Shown: positions 48,001-62,833, counted from the first letter of the stretch. The stretch is 64,000 bases of DNA from Holacanthus passer (GCA_025331565.1 JAFREQ010000009.1:4081501-4145500), one strand, 5' to 3'. Notes: generated by a model from the sequence alone, not told the origin. A program made the numbers and translations.

Positions 48001-51000
48001 CGTACAAATCCAATGTATAGGACATGGACACACAAAAAAATTGTATTTCCGAGGCATAGAAACAAATAATCATTTTCATTTTTCAGAACACCCAAAGGGC
48101 TGTTTTAAAACATGTTGAACTGTGGAAATTCCTAAATCAGAACTGAGAGTCACTTTTATAGCCACAGTGTGTGCAAACAGGCAACTTGGACTGTGAGATC
48201 CCAGTTTGCAGCCGATTCTTACAGGGTGTGGGCTGAAAACAGAATGAGGAATAGAGGCAGTGCTCGACACTAAACGGCTCAGCACTTCAGCATTGATGAT
48301 AAGATTTTGAATGCAACGTTTTATCTCCAGATTACATCGAATAATGGATAATGCTGGGACACAGAGCGGTGCAAAATCAGAGGAGAAATGTACACACACT
48401 CGATAAAAACTGAGACAAGGTCTGGAAGAAAGCAGTTGAGAATTAACTCCTGGATAATAAGACAGATTGTTTAATGTATAATAAATAGGATTTTGTAGTT
48501 ATTAAGGACTCTAGGACTAATGGGGAAAGAACACACATAAAAAGAAGCAAAAGTGACCTTAGATTCAAGTCAGCCTAAGGCCCTTTATTTATCAATACAG
48601 AGCACAAGAAGCACACAAGGTTAGTGGTGATTTCTTATGTCTGCAGTCCTAATTTACCCAGCTGCAGGGCAAACATGTTCCTCTATTTTTATGTAAAAGC
48701 GCAACAACAAGAGAAGGTTTCTGACTATCTCAAATGTGATAGCACAGACAAGGGTACCCATTCAAGCTGAACTTGAACTGGACTTTTATGTGGTGAGCGC
48801 TCACGTCAGACACCTTGCTCTTGGCTCGAAATGGGTCATAATGGACACTCAGGTTGTTTGTAATGACACTCTTGGCTTCCACCTTTCATGAAATACAGAA
48901 TAAGCTCAAGTGTGTTGGATATTTTGGACCACATGTATGTTTGTTGAGATGTAAAAGAAAGACAGTGTGATCCCCTCCTTCCCACCCCTCATTCTCTTAG
49001 TTTGCTGTTTCCTGCTTTTTAACATAACCTGGACTATTACATTAATGGACTGAACTGAACGACCCCTCTAATGAACTGCCTCAGTATTTGGAAATTTAAG
49101 TAACAATCAACTATTTTTAGCCTCTGGAAAATGCCTCAAAGGTTATTCACAGTATCTAATGGGAGGTGCATCTGAAGACTGAAAAAAAAATACATTCTTA
49201 CTATTTAATATGTGAAAATTATTTTCCAGAAACCCTGCTTCATGACGAGCAGCAGTATTTAGCAGGTAGACATTGACATTGACTGTAAAAGACACATGAA
49301 CAATGCAATTATGGATGCGTAGTGTTATCTCTAATTACACCTACATGGGTTATTCTGACAACCATTTGGCTGATTCACTCTTTCCTGACGCCTCTGGCAC
49401 TTCATCGCCCGCAGTGGACCTCTACATGATACATTTGATTTGTCGCTAAGAGGCAAGAGGATGAATGGCACATTTATTTTTCTCACCAAGAGACTGAGCC
49501 TCTGTCAGTTTCCTCAACAACAACAACAACAAAAAAAAAGAAAAAGAAAAAAAAATGTGTCTGTAACTGTGAACAGCACACAGGCTTATTGACTCCATGG
49601 GACAAGGGCTGTCAGCAGTAACACTTCAATTTACTAATTGTCTAATTCTGCTGACCTGTGTGAGTGCGTGTGTGCGCGTGTGTGCGTGTGTGCACGTGTG
49701 TGCGCGTGTGTGAGTGTTGACTTTAATGTTTTTCTGTAGAAAGTGTCAGTGCCTCCTCTGGCTGCTATGTGCTACAGATCTACTGTAATGTTGATATGAG
49801 CAGAGACCAGATTTCCTGGTGCAGGCATCACTTTGCTGTCTGTCATGTGAATGTTTCTACTTGATGGGAAAGTAATATATTACTATGTTAAGAAAGTCTT
49901 ACTGAACTACAAATCAGTGTTAATCAGTAATATTGAGTTCATGGCTTTTTAGTGATCACCCTCAAGGGACCAAAGAGCCTCATAGGACACCAGCCTGAAT
50001 CAGTGGGATCTGGCTCTGTGATGCTTGAATGAAGTATTACGGTTGAAGATTGAAAACACTGTATTATTTATTTCAAACTATTTTGTGTTTTCTGTCTATT
50101 TATTGTTCGGTTACTGTGCTTTTATTCTGAAAGTCAAGCAAAGTGGGACTGATCAAAGAGCGAGAACACTGTACAGATTTTTAATATCTTGAATAAGAGC
50201 AAAATTGATTCATGCTATCAAGTTCTTACTATGTGAGACTGAGCTATATTTGAGCTTGGGGGATGTATTTGTGTTGAAGGAGATACAAGCACATTAATGG
50301 ATGTACAATTCACCAAGGATAACGCAGCAGGAAAATCTCTCGTCACCAGTGTTGCTGTAAAACTTTTCCTAAAAGTAATCAGACATCAAAATGTCAATAG
50401 CACCCAAAGCCAGTTTCAGTTGGGTGATTTGCTGGCTTCGTGCAGGACATTAAGGGTTTAATCCATACTGCACACAGCTGCTTAGAGATTCAAATAAGAA
50501 AACACAAACAAAAACAAAACGGTTGAGCGGAAGAGCTCTTTGCACTTGTACAACTGCTCCCTGTCCTCATCTGAAATCATTATATTCCCTGAAGAAATAC
50601 AAACAGCTATAGCAATGTAATTATAACAAAAATAGCCAATAAAAATATTCATGGCTGTTTTCATTATAATATGAGTTGCAATGCTGCTCAAACCTCCCCA
50701 ACCATGGCTTTATGTGGTGAGACTGCTGCTTTGTTTATTTAAAAAAAAAAAGTATGAATTATGGCTTAAAGGTGACAGATGCAGTAATCTGCCTCTTGAT
50801 CACCATCTTTTCCCCTGAAACTGCCTGTATTGTCTCTTCTCCTACCGTGTTTGGACCAAACTGCATGGTCTGAGCTTTACAATCTTCTATCCCCCATCTG
50901 TCATCATCTCTCTCCAGTTTCGGAAATAAAGCTACTTGAAAAAGCACGAGTCATTTTTCGGTTTGTTTATTTCATATATTTTCACATCATACAACATTAG

Positions 51001-54000
51001 GGATGAGGGGAAAGGGGGGGCGATGATCATTTCCATGAAGAGAATTGCCAACGTGATGAGAGTTTTAACAGAATGATGTTTTTCAAGCGTACATGTTGAA
51101 CTGAAGTGCAATCTAAAGCAATTTTCAGCCATTATAAAATAGCCCTAAATGGCAACACAACTTCAGGAAATAGTCCATAATGTGAGTGCTGATGGCAGTT
51201 CAAGATGTCATTGAAAAAATCTGCTATCACAGTGGGACATGAGAAGCAGGCCGCAGGAGAAGCAGCATAGTGTTTCCTACTGCCAACAAACACAGAAGCT
51301 GTCTATAAGGACTTAAAGCATGTTGCCAAATATCACATATGCACACACACACACACTGAAGTGTCACATAAGTCATACAACATGGTCAAACCTCACACGC
51401 ATGCTTGTTGTGACAGCTTGTTATATTTGAGGTCAGCAGGCCCATAGTTAATTGTAGTTGATTTATGCTGATGGGTAGTTTGGGGATTTCTCAGCGGCGA
51501 ATGAAGCCTCTCTGTCCTGTTTTTTCCCTCACACACACATGTCCACCGAAAGAAGATGCACCGCCGAAGCGACGGCATGTGTTTTCATCCTCACAGTTTA
51601 ATTTCCATATTCATGTCTAAGCTGTGATTTGAGGTGCGCGAAGAGGTGAGCAGATAAGTTATCGTAGCCGAGCGTAGGGAGTCGTGAGGTATATGTTTAC
51701 AGTGTTGTATATTCATACAGACACAGCGTCCCTAAGCTCCTTATTCTCTAGCCTCAGCTGGAATATAAAGCAGACGACCCTACAGAGAGAGGACGGAAAG
51801 TCCGACTAACATATAACACAACACACTCATTAGCTTCTTACTCACACAAGATAGTATCCTCCAGAAAGAAAAAATGCACACATGAACTCCTATACAAGGA
51901 GGGGTGTACCCAGAAACACAAACAGAGGCAGAAACACATTAATGTTCATTTTCAAATTTATGATGGATGTAACGTTGCACCGTATGAATATGTATGTGCT
52001 TGGAGGGTGTGTTCCAGCGCTGAGCATTTTCCATTTCCAATCTCCTGCACGTTATAACGCCAGATAGATTTCTTCACTCTGTAATTTTGGCTGTTGAAAA
52101 CACCCAAGAGGCAGGATGAAAAATGAGAGACAGAGCACACACACAGGCTCTCTCTCCCTATTGAAGGTGGAGGCATTGAAATGCTCTTTCGCTTTGTGAA
52201 ATCTGTGATAAAAACGTCATTTTTGGAGGGCGCAGGCAATTATGATTAGAATCACTTTAGGAGTCTGTGGCTGTTTAACAGAGTGGTACTCAATGCTCGA
52301 TGTGTGTGTGTGTGTGTGTGTGTGTGCATGTGTCTGCATGTGTGGTCGTGCACTTCTATCTTCGGGTGGACCAAATTGAGTTTTAGACCTTGACAATGAG
52401 AACATTTTCGGAAAAATTAGGACATTTTCTTCAAAGACTTTGTAAAGAGGTTCTGGGTTAGACATGTTGTTTATTGTTTATTTGCCTCTCCATTAGCTGT
52501 TACCTTGGCAATAACTGCTCTTACTGAAATAAAAAAAAATACACAATTAAGACAAGTTTGCACAGTTTTATACAGGCTATGGTTTACACATCCACTACAC
52601 TAATATGTATTGAACCTTCCTGACCACATCTTAGCAAGTGAATTCTCATCTCTGTCTTCAGGATGTCACTTTGCTCTATCTGCCTGTGAAGGTATTTTCC
52701 TATCTTCATATTATTATTAGTGTATTTATCACCAATCAACATATAGTTTTTAAGCTTATACACTCTGATTGTTTTAGCCTTGTGATTAACAGTGTGTTTT
52801 TGTCTTCTATTTATTGTGTGTGTATTTAATGATGTGGGCGATTTGACTGTGAACTCCTCATACATTATGTGTCCTCTGGCCCAACACAATCACAGAAATT
52901 CACTTGAGCCAAAAGTGTGAAATTTGCATGAAGGAAAAATCATTTCTGTGTTGAAGGTGTTTTTATAGTCACTGCCTTCAAATGCACTTGCAGGGGTAAG
53001 TTAAGTTGTATTGAACTGAACTGAATTGAAACATCTTGAATTTGAAGGCTCATACTATAAAGATCTTTTTTTCCCCACTCTTCAGTTATAAAGTATGGCA
53101 GACTATTCCAGTGAGATACGGCTCTCTACATTACTGTTTTTATTGCACAGTTTGCTTGAGCAAACTTGATGTGTGAGGTTTAGGAGTTAGACAAAACATT
53201 ACGTCAATGAGAGTCCTCGCAAGTATGGAAGTACAGACGTATGATGTTTGATTGTGTGAGTTTAAATAAACCAGATTCAACAACACAATAAAAGTTCACA
53301 CACTGACGCACAAATGATGCGTCAAACTAAAAGCCATGCAGTTTTCCAGCTGGAAAGGAAAAATGTTCTCGCGTGGCCTCGTCATTGAATTAGGAACGAG
53401 GCTCATTTCTGTTTTCCCTGTGGACACAATTACTTTCATGTTTTTCATGGATATAAACCCTGACGCATTATTGTGCCTTCTGGTGTTGGTAAAGAAAATA
53501 AGCGAGGGGCAAAATTGTCACATTATTATCACGGGCGGCATCAGGCTCTGCTGTAATAACTCTATTAATGCTATGTTTCTTGGAAAAATCAGAGCCTAGC
53601 CAGAACTCTGTAGAGAATCCAAATCAGAACTGAATCATCTGATTGAAAAGTGCATGAATGAAACAGCCATAAAATCTGTCTACAGCCAATGTGTCGGCGG
53701 ACCAACACACAATAAAAAAACTTGGGTCGACTTGTGCAGTTGTGTGAGACTTCGAAGCAAGGCTGCCAAATATGAAAAGGGGAGAAAGAGGGCTGTGTCT
53801 TTATTTAGCTGGACCATCGTGGAAAGTTCACATTTTTCACTTTTACACACAGACGCGCACATCCATACCCTCACACATGCTAAGGCAAACACACACAAGT
53901 CGGAGTACACACACACACACCAAATCAGAGCACGCACAAAGAGAAACAAACTCAAGCCTAAAATAGAGAAACAGAAACACTCAACTGCTCAAACAGATAC

Positions 54001-54239
54001 ACACTTATGAATGTCAGCACACACACACATATGCTGTCACGTGTACACACACAAACACACATACACACATAGCATCACAGACAGCAACAAAACAAAACAA
54101 ATGGACTGGAGATGATTTTCTGATTTTCTGACACGGCCTGTCATTTTTAGCTCAAGCATTAGTAATGCTCTACTGTATAATTCATTTATTGATCCACTCT
54201 AATGAGTCTAACATCAATCTTGTCTCAAACATTTTACTA
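48001..54239. other. Gene-free region downstream of adra2b, left part
   Basis: The first kilobases probably hold the adra2b 3' UTR. Features seen: a mixed (TGTGCG)n tract at 49660-49712, a (TG)n at 52301-52326, CA-rich, Alu-free sequence at about 53845-54075, and an A-rich run at 49516-49555. No exon with coding support on either strand. Confidence 0.4.
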
Positions 54240-54480
54240 CTTTTTGGAGTGGACTGTGTCTGTGTGTGTGTACATGTCTTTCTATCCCTTGACAAATGAC
54301 CTTTCTTGTGAGGACATTTTGTCCGGCCCACTCAAGGATTATGCTTGGATGACCTGGTTTTAGGATTAGGGTTACATTTACAAAAAGGTTAGGTTAGGGT
54401 AAGGGAATAGGGAATGCTTTATGTCAATGGAGTGTCCACACAAAAATAGAAAGACACCACTGTGTGTGTGTGTGTGACCT
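54240..54480. repeat. Microsatellite-flanked teleost repeat (GTGAGGACATTTTG family)
   Basis: Reads (TG)n, CTTTCTATCCCTTGACAAATG, GTGAGGACATTTTGTCC, then GGATTAGGGTTA, GGTTAGGTTAGGGTAAGG and AGAAAGACACCACTG (TG)n. The inner TTAGGGT words look telomeric but belong to this dispersed repeat, which has TG tracts at both ends. A diverged relative begins at about 52330 (ACTTCTATCTTCGGGTGGAC). Confidence 0.6.
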
Positions 54481-57400
54481 TTGGCACAGGATGTGCTGTT
54501 TGGACATGAAAGAGTGTTGTGCTCTTTCTGAGCCATACAGCAGTACAGTAGGCTCAGTAATAGATTTAGGACACTTTTCATATGGTTTCCATTACAAATG
54601 TATCTTCTATAAATAATCACAAGACAAAATGAAGTCAACATAGTGGGGCTGTAGCTCTTCCACATCTTTGAAACCATGGCTACATCCTTGCCCACAAAAA
54701 AGAAAAAGAAATTTGCGTGCACAGAATGGACAGAATGCCAGAAAGTTTTTAAAAAACTGGGGAGATAAACATGTACACAATCCTCATTCAATGAAAATGA
54801 GTAGTCAAATGTCTGACATGGTTTCTCCGTTCAATTAACTAAAATCATACTTTGGAGGGCCATTTATTATCATGAGAAACTTATAACTTTCATAACTTAT
54901 GTCATCCTGTTTTTAAAGGAATAGTTTTTGACAGACAGATAAACACATGCACACATGCAACCGGACACATGATATCGTCATGTTAAACTATGGTGACCTT
55001 ATATAAAGGTCGGCAAGTGAGGACGCCATCCAGAAGCCTGATGTCCTCTATAACTCTACTATCAAGTCTACTACAAATGCCCCTCAAAACACACCACTGC
55101 CCTCTTTATTCCTCTGTCAACTGGCAGTCCTGACATACCTGTCATAATATTTATTAGTTCAGGCTTATCTACCTTTAAACAAAAACTGATGAGATTTTAT
55201 TAATAATTCCTCCCAGCTTTCACGGGTAATACATTACAATAATGAACATAACCAGAAGAAAATTCACTCGACGGTGTCTGAGTTATTTCTTATACATACA
55301 GTGCAGCTTTAGAAACAGGTTTTTGTACTGTAAATATAGTAACGGCCTAATTGTGGGTTTCTGCTCACATAATTACATAACAAGAACACCATTTTATTAA
55401 ATGAGGCCACTGACCTTAGTTTCCTGGCATCATCCCAGTTTCTCCCCTCTGCTTTGAAACCCGTGGCTGATTTCAGTGGTTGGCCTCTCATCATTAGTGT
55501 GGATGAAGGGCTCCATGTGACTAACAGGAGGAAAGCATCCAGCATCGCAAAGAGAAAGAGGCATTTATTTCTTATCACGGTCTCAACACTCAATCTTTGT
55601 TTAGGTTTTTGTATCAAGAATCTTTCTTAGGGTTTCAAGGCTTTTCACAGTATTTTCTTTATTAATATGTTTTTTGGTCCACTTTGAAAAGCAAAAATGA
55701 GGCCAGCAGAAAAAGATAGTATAGATGCTGGAATCTGTTAACGCCATGTAAGCTCTCTTTTGCTATATATTTGATGAGAAAGGTGTCGACTTCTCGTGAA
55801 GCACTCAAGCAACAGATACATTCAACTATTTTTGAGTGGGTACTTTTATTCTCACAGCACTGAAGTATGTTATTACATTTTCAGTTTTTCCACATTGCCT
55901 GATAAAGGTTATGACATGGAGGGAAGAAGAACTAGTTTAATTCTGCAGGCATTTTACAGCATCATTCTTTGTTGATGTTTGAATATTTCGGTCACTCCAC
56001 AGCATTTAGGTAGAAATGTGGGAGTCCAACAACAAAGTGAGGAAACCCTTGTTTGCTGTCTGTCCTATGCTGGCAGATGAGATGAGTCATGCAATATGTT
56101 TAAGATGAATATTTCCTGTAAGTCTCCCTTTGCCAAGCAGATAAATCATATTCCAGAAAAGGGTAACACGTATTCCTGCATGTTGAAGTGCACATTGAGT
56201 GTTCCCATGCCAGTCATTTGGTAATGCTGAATGTCAAATGTCAAAGCCATTTTACAAGATGCGGATGTGATTTTTCCTGAAACGCGCTGCAGAGTAGAGC
56301 CTTATAACCTCCTAACCAGCTATCAGCTTAAAGGCAATATTTGTGTAGTTTAGAATGGATTTTGCTGCCAGAAACACATAGTTTTCAACAATATAAAAGC
56401 ATGAAACTTCTACCCCTGAGTTAATGTCACACAAAGAACAATTAATGATATTCAGTATCCAATCCTCCCCTTTAAGGTCTAAATGACATTTGCAAACTAG
56501 TCAGCAGTCTTGCTTCTAAATCTAGCAGTTACTGTTTCTTGCGGGAGGGCAGCAAGACCATCAACACCACCAGCCATTTGTAATTCATTAATTATGTTAT
56601 TATAAAGTGCATGAGCCCCAAACAGCCTGTTTATCAATGGTTGTTACTTTGATAGGATTAACTTTTGGGCACTGCAAGGAGCAACTTTATACAATGTGAA
56701 CCTGCACAAAAACAAGTAAAATGTACTCACTTAAACACTCACTCAGGCATAAAATGATGTCTTTTTTCCTGCCCTAGCATTTACATATACATTTTAAGAG
56801 GTACTTAAATACAACTGTGTGCCTGAGCAAAATGGAACAATTTACTCAAGTGACAAACTTTTTCTAGTTACACTTCTCAGCCTCCTGAGGACACTAAAGC
56901 CAGACTGCACAGCAGAAAAAATAACAGCCTACAAATATAAATACACAGCTCGGCACTTATATCCCCCTGTCTCAGACATACAAAAGTGTTAGTGTGCATG
57001 TATGCTCATGTTTTTATGTATGATCCTCTCAAAGACAATTCATATGCTCATTTCAGTATAATACATGAAGGAGAGGGGTTGTTTCAGTCTATGATTGTTG
57101 AAGGCAGATCTGTGGCTGTCATTGCGTGCCAGATGACAGAAGCAGCTAACTGTGTGATCAGAGACAAGAGTGGAGCCAGGAGAGGGTAATTTGATAGGGA
57201 TGGGTGTTGCTGATTGACAGCAGAGAAATTTTCTAGATTGCTTATCAAGCATCGTGGCCACCAGGTGATGGAATGATCAATAATGAAACATGACACAGGG
57301 CTAACACAAATTGGCATCTATTGGTGCTCATGGCAGGGAGAATATGGGAATCTCTGTCTACCTGTGAGCGTGTGTTTCTCACACTCCTGCATGGACACAC

Positions 57401-60400
57401 ACACAGAGCACAGTCACATTAAGAGTGGCACTTTTCTTAGGCTGCAAAAGTAACTGTGCAAGGTCTCATCCAGCCACAGCAAACCAACAGACCAGTGAGT
57501 CTACTGATGCATACTGAGTCTGAAATCAGCTGAGCTTTGGTGAATACAAAGTATGCGATTGAAGAGTCATCTTCCAATGCCTGGCGTAGCTGGAGACAAG
57601 TCTTCCACATTAATGGCATCGCCAAATATAATCACACTGCTGCATTGCGTGAATAAACTCCTGAGTCCGGTAACAAGCTATCAACGTAATTTTGTATACA
57701 CAAGTGAGTCTCGTAATTACGACAGTGGCATGTTTGTGCCGAAGTGTATTTTGTCTCATGCAATTATCACAGTGATATATCCTGATACATCTTGGAAAGG
57801 CTCATCACGCACCAGTCTTGCTTTGGTGTGTGTATACACGTGTGCCCTCTGTATGATTGTGGGTGGATGCCTAATTATCTCAATATTCTGCCTGACTGAA
57901 AGTATACTAAATACTTTATTGACATCATGTATAGGGTGCAGATGAACACCCACGTGGGACAGATACCAATTAAAGATTTTCAAAGTGATGAGTGAGTCAG
58001 AGTCAGTCAGTGATGTGTGGAGATAGTTGACAGACACCACACTTGGCTTAAGAAACTTGTGAAATTTCCATGCTTGCAATAAATGTTATTAGGAAATACA
58101 TCACTTCCCATAAGCATATATCTGTGCGCATGCGTGTGTGCGTGTGTGTGTGTGTGTGCATTATCAACTCAGTCCCAATAGGATTTTCATCATTCCTCCT
58201 TGCCGTCAGTGCCACTCTTCTCTTCCCACAAGACAAGAATGGTAATAAAGTGGAAAAGAGGATGGGATGAGCTAAAGAGCAGGCTGTGTGGATATGTGTG
58301 TTTGCTACACTGTCATCAAAAGAGGAATTCTGCTGTTGATGAAGTGGCTCTGTCACATGTGAAGTAGCCCAAGCTTACATTACACCTTGAAGGCAATCAA
58401 AGCTGCAGGTGTGCACACACAGGGGAATGAATGTCACGTCGTTCATTCAAAATGCCATGCTTGCTACTCTGTATTTACTTGATGATTAATATGAAATGGT
58501 AATGTGGAATAGGTCTGTGTACTCAACCCTATTTCATGCACAACTTGGCCTTCATAGTGGATTATTTAAAGCTGCAAAAATCTATATTTTTATATTAACA
58601 ACAGATCACATTGTTTTGTGTGTGTGAAAGCAGTTCCTCATAGTGATGAACCCACAGATTTATCACATGATTTTTGCCATTTACTTCAACTCTATAGAGC
58701 TCTTTGGCTCTTTTAGCTCATTGTTTCGGTTTTCTGGTCCACAGATTCTCATCAACCTTGTTTTCAGCAGCAGCACACTCTGAACCCACTCCTTACTACT
58801 TGCCCATCACCACTTAGGAGGCAGTCAAAGTAAGTGAGTAAGTAAGTAAGTAAGACGAGCTGGTGAACCTAGTTGAGCATTTAGCAGCTGAAGGGCCAGA
58901 TATTTTCCTCAGGGCTTGACAGAGATTAAAAGAGAGCTAAAAGGAAAGAGAATATTGGATTTACTTTTGTCAAGTGGCCAGAGACATCACTCAAAATGAA
59001 TGCTAATGCTGGTCTGCACCTGTTTGAATGTGTAAATAGGCAAATAATTGCAAACACATTACGGGGCTTTTTTCCTATCTTTATTCAAGAGCGTGGTCTT
59101 TCCATTATTGATGTCATGTTCAGATTTTGTAACACTGCTTAAATAGCACGCTCACTCATATATTGTTGCTTGCACAGATTTCTGACGCTCCAGCTTCAGC
59201 CCTTCTCCTCGCACTCAGTATGCTTCTGTGCCCTCGTCTGAAATGTCTGTTCTCGGATTTATCTTCCTTTTTTATGCAATAACCCTGTCAAAAATTCACC
59301 AACCAAGAAAATGCCAGGTGCAGTCCTAACCAATGAAATGATCCCTGCCTCATTGTCAGTGGCATGTTTCCTTTACGTCAGGGATGTGTGGAGGACAGGA
59401 GTGGATGAACCATATATCATGTGTAGTCCCAGTTAGGCCCTGTTTTGAAACTGAAAAAGCTCCCTGGGGAGGAAACACCTGTGTCTCTCATCCAAAGGAC
59501 ACTTCAGGAGCATTATTGGTTTTAATGTCACAGAGGAAAAGAGGAATGATTTTTGGAGCTTTTGGGCTCATCCTAGGTGATTTCACTAATTAACATAACT
59601 TCACCCAGGGAGGGGGAACTAATCAGTAAAATTACCTTGAATATCAAATCTATCAATGCCTGGTCAATACTTGTCAGCACCTACAGTGGAAAAAATCCTT
59701 CCCCAGGTGTCTTGGAAACAATCTTCTCATTAAACAGGGCAAAGTGAGATTTGAGATGCACCAAATGCATGATGTTGTGTGCACATTCAAGTGTGTGTAG
59801 CTCTTCATTTCTCCATCTGTTTCAACTGGATCAGTAATACACTATAGCACTATAGGTAGGATGAATACTTACAGAGAAAAGCTTACCATTCAGTCAAGTT
59901 TGGTTCATTCTATTGTGCACTCTATTGGCAGCTAAACCTCTCGTACTCTGGTTTTGTATTGTCTTGGGTTTAATGCTTCTGCCCTTCTACATTTGAGATG
60001 AGTCAACTGTCTGTGATTCTCTTATCTGTCTGTGCCTATTCTCCTTTTAGCTTTTCTTTTAGACAAGCTACAGTTTATCTGCCTTGGCTTGAGCACCTGC
60101 CCTGATTGAAGCAGGGAGGGGTGTTACTAGTGGGACTTAAACATGAAGGTGGCCTGACTCAATAGGCTCAAACACAAGATCTTCACATGTGGCTCCAGTC
60201 AGACCAGCATTTGGTCCTTATGGGGTTTTAAACATCAAGCTGGCAGCTGAAAAAGACCACACTGATAAGAAAAGCAGGTTCCAGCAAATCACTATAAACT
60301 GAAGGCAACTGATAAAAAATAAAATGCATTAATGACCAAAATAAAACCTTTTATAGCCTGACACATTCAAATGCTAAAAACTAATCCCTTAACAAATTGT

Positions 60401-60536
60401 CCATTATTATGCATAATAAATACACAAATATATGGTCGTTCTTAAAGTCTACAGTTCTATTAAAAACAAAAAAGAACGTCCATAACCCGGGGCTGTGTCC
60501 ATATTCCACACTATTAATAATACCAATATTAATAAA
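54481..60536. other. Gene-free region, middle part
   Basis: About 6 kb with no supported exon or RNA gene. Contains a short (GTGT)n at 58140-58158 and (GTAA)n at 58831-58853. Long conserved non-coding elements cannot be judged without alignment. Confidence 0.4.
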
Positions 60537-61004
60537 ATGAAAGTATTTATTTGTACTTATCTTTCTAATTTACTGTGTTGGCAGTTGTTTCCTATAACAT
60601 TTTGAACTGGCATGAAATGATACAGGAGTCATGCCAAAGGATGTTAAGGAGTCAGAGAGGATTAAATAAAAATATTTTTAGGATCTATGTTATGCAGGGT
60701 GTATTTGTATTGCTTTATTGGTTGTATAGATATTGTTAAGATAATAGCCCACTTATATTAGAAATAATATAAATGAAAGTATTTATTTGTACTTATCTTT
60801 CTAATTTACTGTGTTGGCAGTTGTTTCCTATAACATTTTGAACTGGCATGAAATGATACAGGAGTCATGCCACAGGATGTTAAGGAGTCAGAGAGGATTG
60901 AATAAAATATTTTTAGGATCTATGTTATGCAGGGTGTATTTGTATTGCTTTATTGGTTGTATAGATATTGTTAAGATAATAGCCCACTTATATTAGAAAT
61001 AATG
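60537..61004. repeat. Recent tandem duplication, two copies of a 236-bp unit
   Basis: 60537-60772 and 60773-61004 are almost identical (starting ATGAAAGTATTTATTTGTAC, ending TATTAGAAATAAT), with only a handful of differences such as CCAAAGG/CCACAGG and an A-run length change. The near identity shows that the duplication is young. Confidence 0.9.
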
Positions 61005-61963
61005 GGCTTCCTAGATGATTGCAAGAATTTTACTCTTGTAATAACATTCTAACAACATAGCAACAAAAAAGTCAATAAGTGAACCTTGAATTGGGATTGC
61101 TTAATCAAACTATTTTCAGGGGAAAGAGTGAACAACAAAGCTGCAGTGCTTGTATTCATATATGGATCAGGGTTATCTGGGGTTGCCACCCTATCCATAT
61201 ATTACAGTCAGCCTGTATTGAAAAATAAAATGCACTATCCCTCACTGAATCGATACGGGACGTGATTTGTCCTGTATTTTTGTGCACACTCTACTCTAAT
61301 GCATACACTATGTTTTCACATGCTTGGAATGACAAGAAGAAAAAAAAAAAGAGTTTCATGAGGAATAGCAGAGAAGTATTAAATCAGTATTTGTCTAAGA
61401 GAATAACACAGAGAATGACATGCAAGTTGTAGGTCACTCAGCGTCATCGTCACCCTCCAGAGACTCAGAGGCAGGGTTTTTAAAAAATATCGGCAAATAC
61501 CTCCTGCTCAAGTCCGGCCATAAATAGAAAGAGGCTGTCCAAATAGAGATCTGAAAGGCAGACGGACCAAAAGTGGATCAGTCCTGTCAGTGGGAATGAG
61601 CACAAGGCAAACTGTACAGTTTGCCATAGAATATTTTCTGTCATCCGTGGTGGACTGTTTGACCTGAAGCAACATTCAGCAGGGGACTACCACATCCAAG
61701 TAGTACAAGGGCAGAGCACGCACAACAGAATCACTCACTTCATGACAGCCCAGACTTCCTCAAAGGCGACAGTTGTTGTTGGCTAATGTTCGCACTGTCG
61801 TTATTAGACTGTACTGCGTTTAGAGTCATCACATGATAGTGACATAGCTATATGCCATTCATTCTCTGAGGATGTGAGCAGAAGACCCCTCTGCATGCAC
61901 AAGTGTGTGTGTGTGTATGAGTGAGAGAGAAATTTAACGAATGACCCACTCGGTGGAAATTAA

Positions 61964-62139
61964 TCTTCCAAAGACTAAAGGCTTCCCCATCCTTCCTGAA
62001 TAGAGTAGGACTGAAGGTTAAAATTAGATAAGGGAAGATAATATGCAATAATACAATAAATACCAGTTGGACATTGGTGGACATGAATCTGCCAAAGACT
62101 GCCCATCCTTGTTGGATTTGGACTGAAGGTTAAGATAAG
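61964..62139. repeat. Imperfect direct repeat, period about 120 bp
   Basis: AATCTTCCAAAGACTAAAGG followed by CCCATCCTTCCTGAATAG at 61964 and GGACTGAAGGTTAA at 62010 recur in diverged form as AATCTGCCAAAGACTG at 62087 and GGACTGAAGGTTAA at 62119. Two copies only; origin unknown. Confidence 0.6.
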
Positions 62140-62669
62140 ATTTATTTTATAATGCCTACAAGTACTCATGTTGAATCTTTATTTCCTTTACATTTATCAT
62201 GAGAGAGGCATGTTGAAACTGATGCATAAAAAGCACAGATTAGGACATAACAATTCACCAGAAGGCAGGAAATTAAGTGTTTGACTCTCAGAGTCTCATG
62301 GGGCAGGACCCAACAGAGCCCTGCTTGATTGGAGTCCCCCAGGCACAGGGCCGCTGGCAAGGTGTGTCTCATTTTTCCACATTGGAGGTGGCAACCTAAG
62401 TGTTGTCTCTGGACCATTTATTAATGGTTTGTGCACTCCATTTGTCCTTGAGCCCTGCTGCATCTTAAGTAGAGTCCAGCAGGCTGTAGGAGGGCAAATT
62501 TCTGTGAGGTGATACCACACAAGAATATATATATAAATAATAAAAAAATCAAATAAATGATAAGAAATAAAATACAAAACAAAACAAAAGAACAGAATAA
62601 ATTAATAAAATAACATCAATATATATAAACGTCTAACTTAACGTTCACGTTGTACAAGTGAGGAAGATG

Positions 62670-62833
62670 ATATGTCACTTCCGGCAGCCATCTTTGTTTG
62701 GATCTGTAGACGCGACTTGGAAAGCAGGTAAACTATAGAAACAAGCAAATAAAAAAGCATGTCATATACTGCAGTGGACTGAATAGTTTGATCTGATGGG
62801 AGGAGGATCCCTGAAATATCTTTTACAACTGCG
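62670..62833 (+). promoter_or_regulatory. Housekeeping-type promoter and first exon(s) of an unidentified plus-strand gene
   Basis: CACTTCCGGCAGCCATCTTTG at 62674-62694 joins an ETS site (CTTCCGG) to a YY1 site (GCCATCTT), the classic pair at TATA-less start sites. A donor follows at 62727/62728 (GAAAGCAG/GTAAAC). A second donor at 62833/62834 (CTGCG/GTAAGT) would end a small frame that begins at ATG 62796 and reads MGGGSLKYLLQLR; whether that is a coding exon or leader is uncertain. No downstream exon can be identified before the window ends, so the gene has no name. Confidence 0.5.

Noticed and set aside
54360..54410. Possible interstitial telomere (GGTTAGGGT words)
   Set aside because: Only two or three irregular units, inside a known type of dispersed fish repeat flanked by TG tracts.
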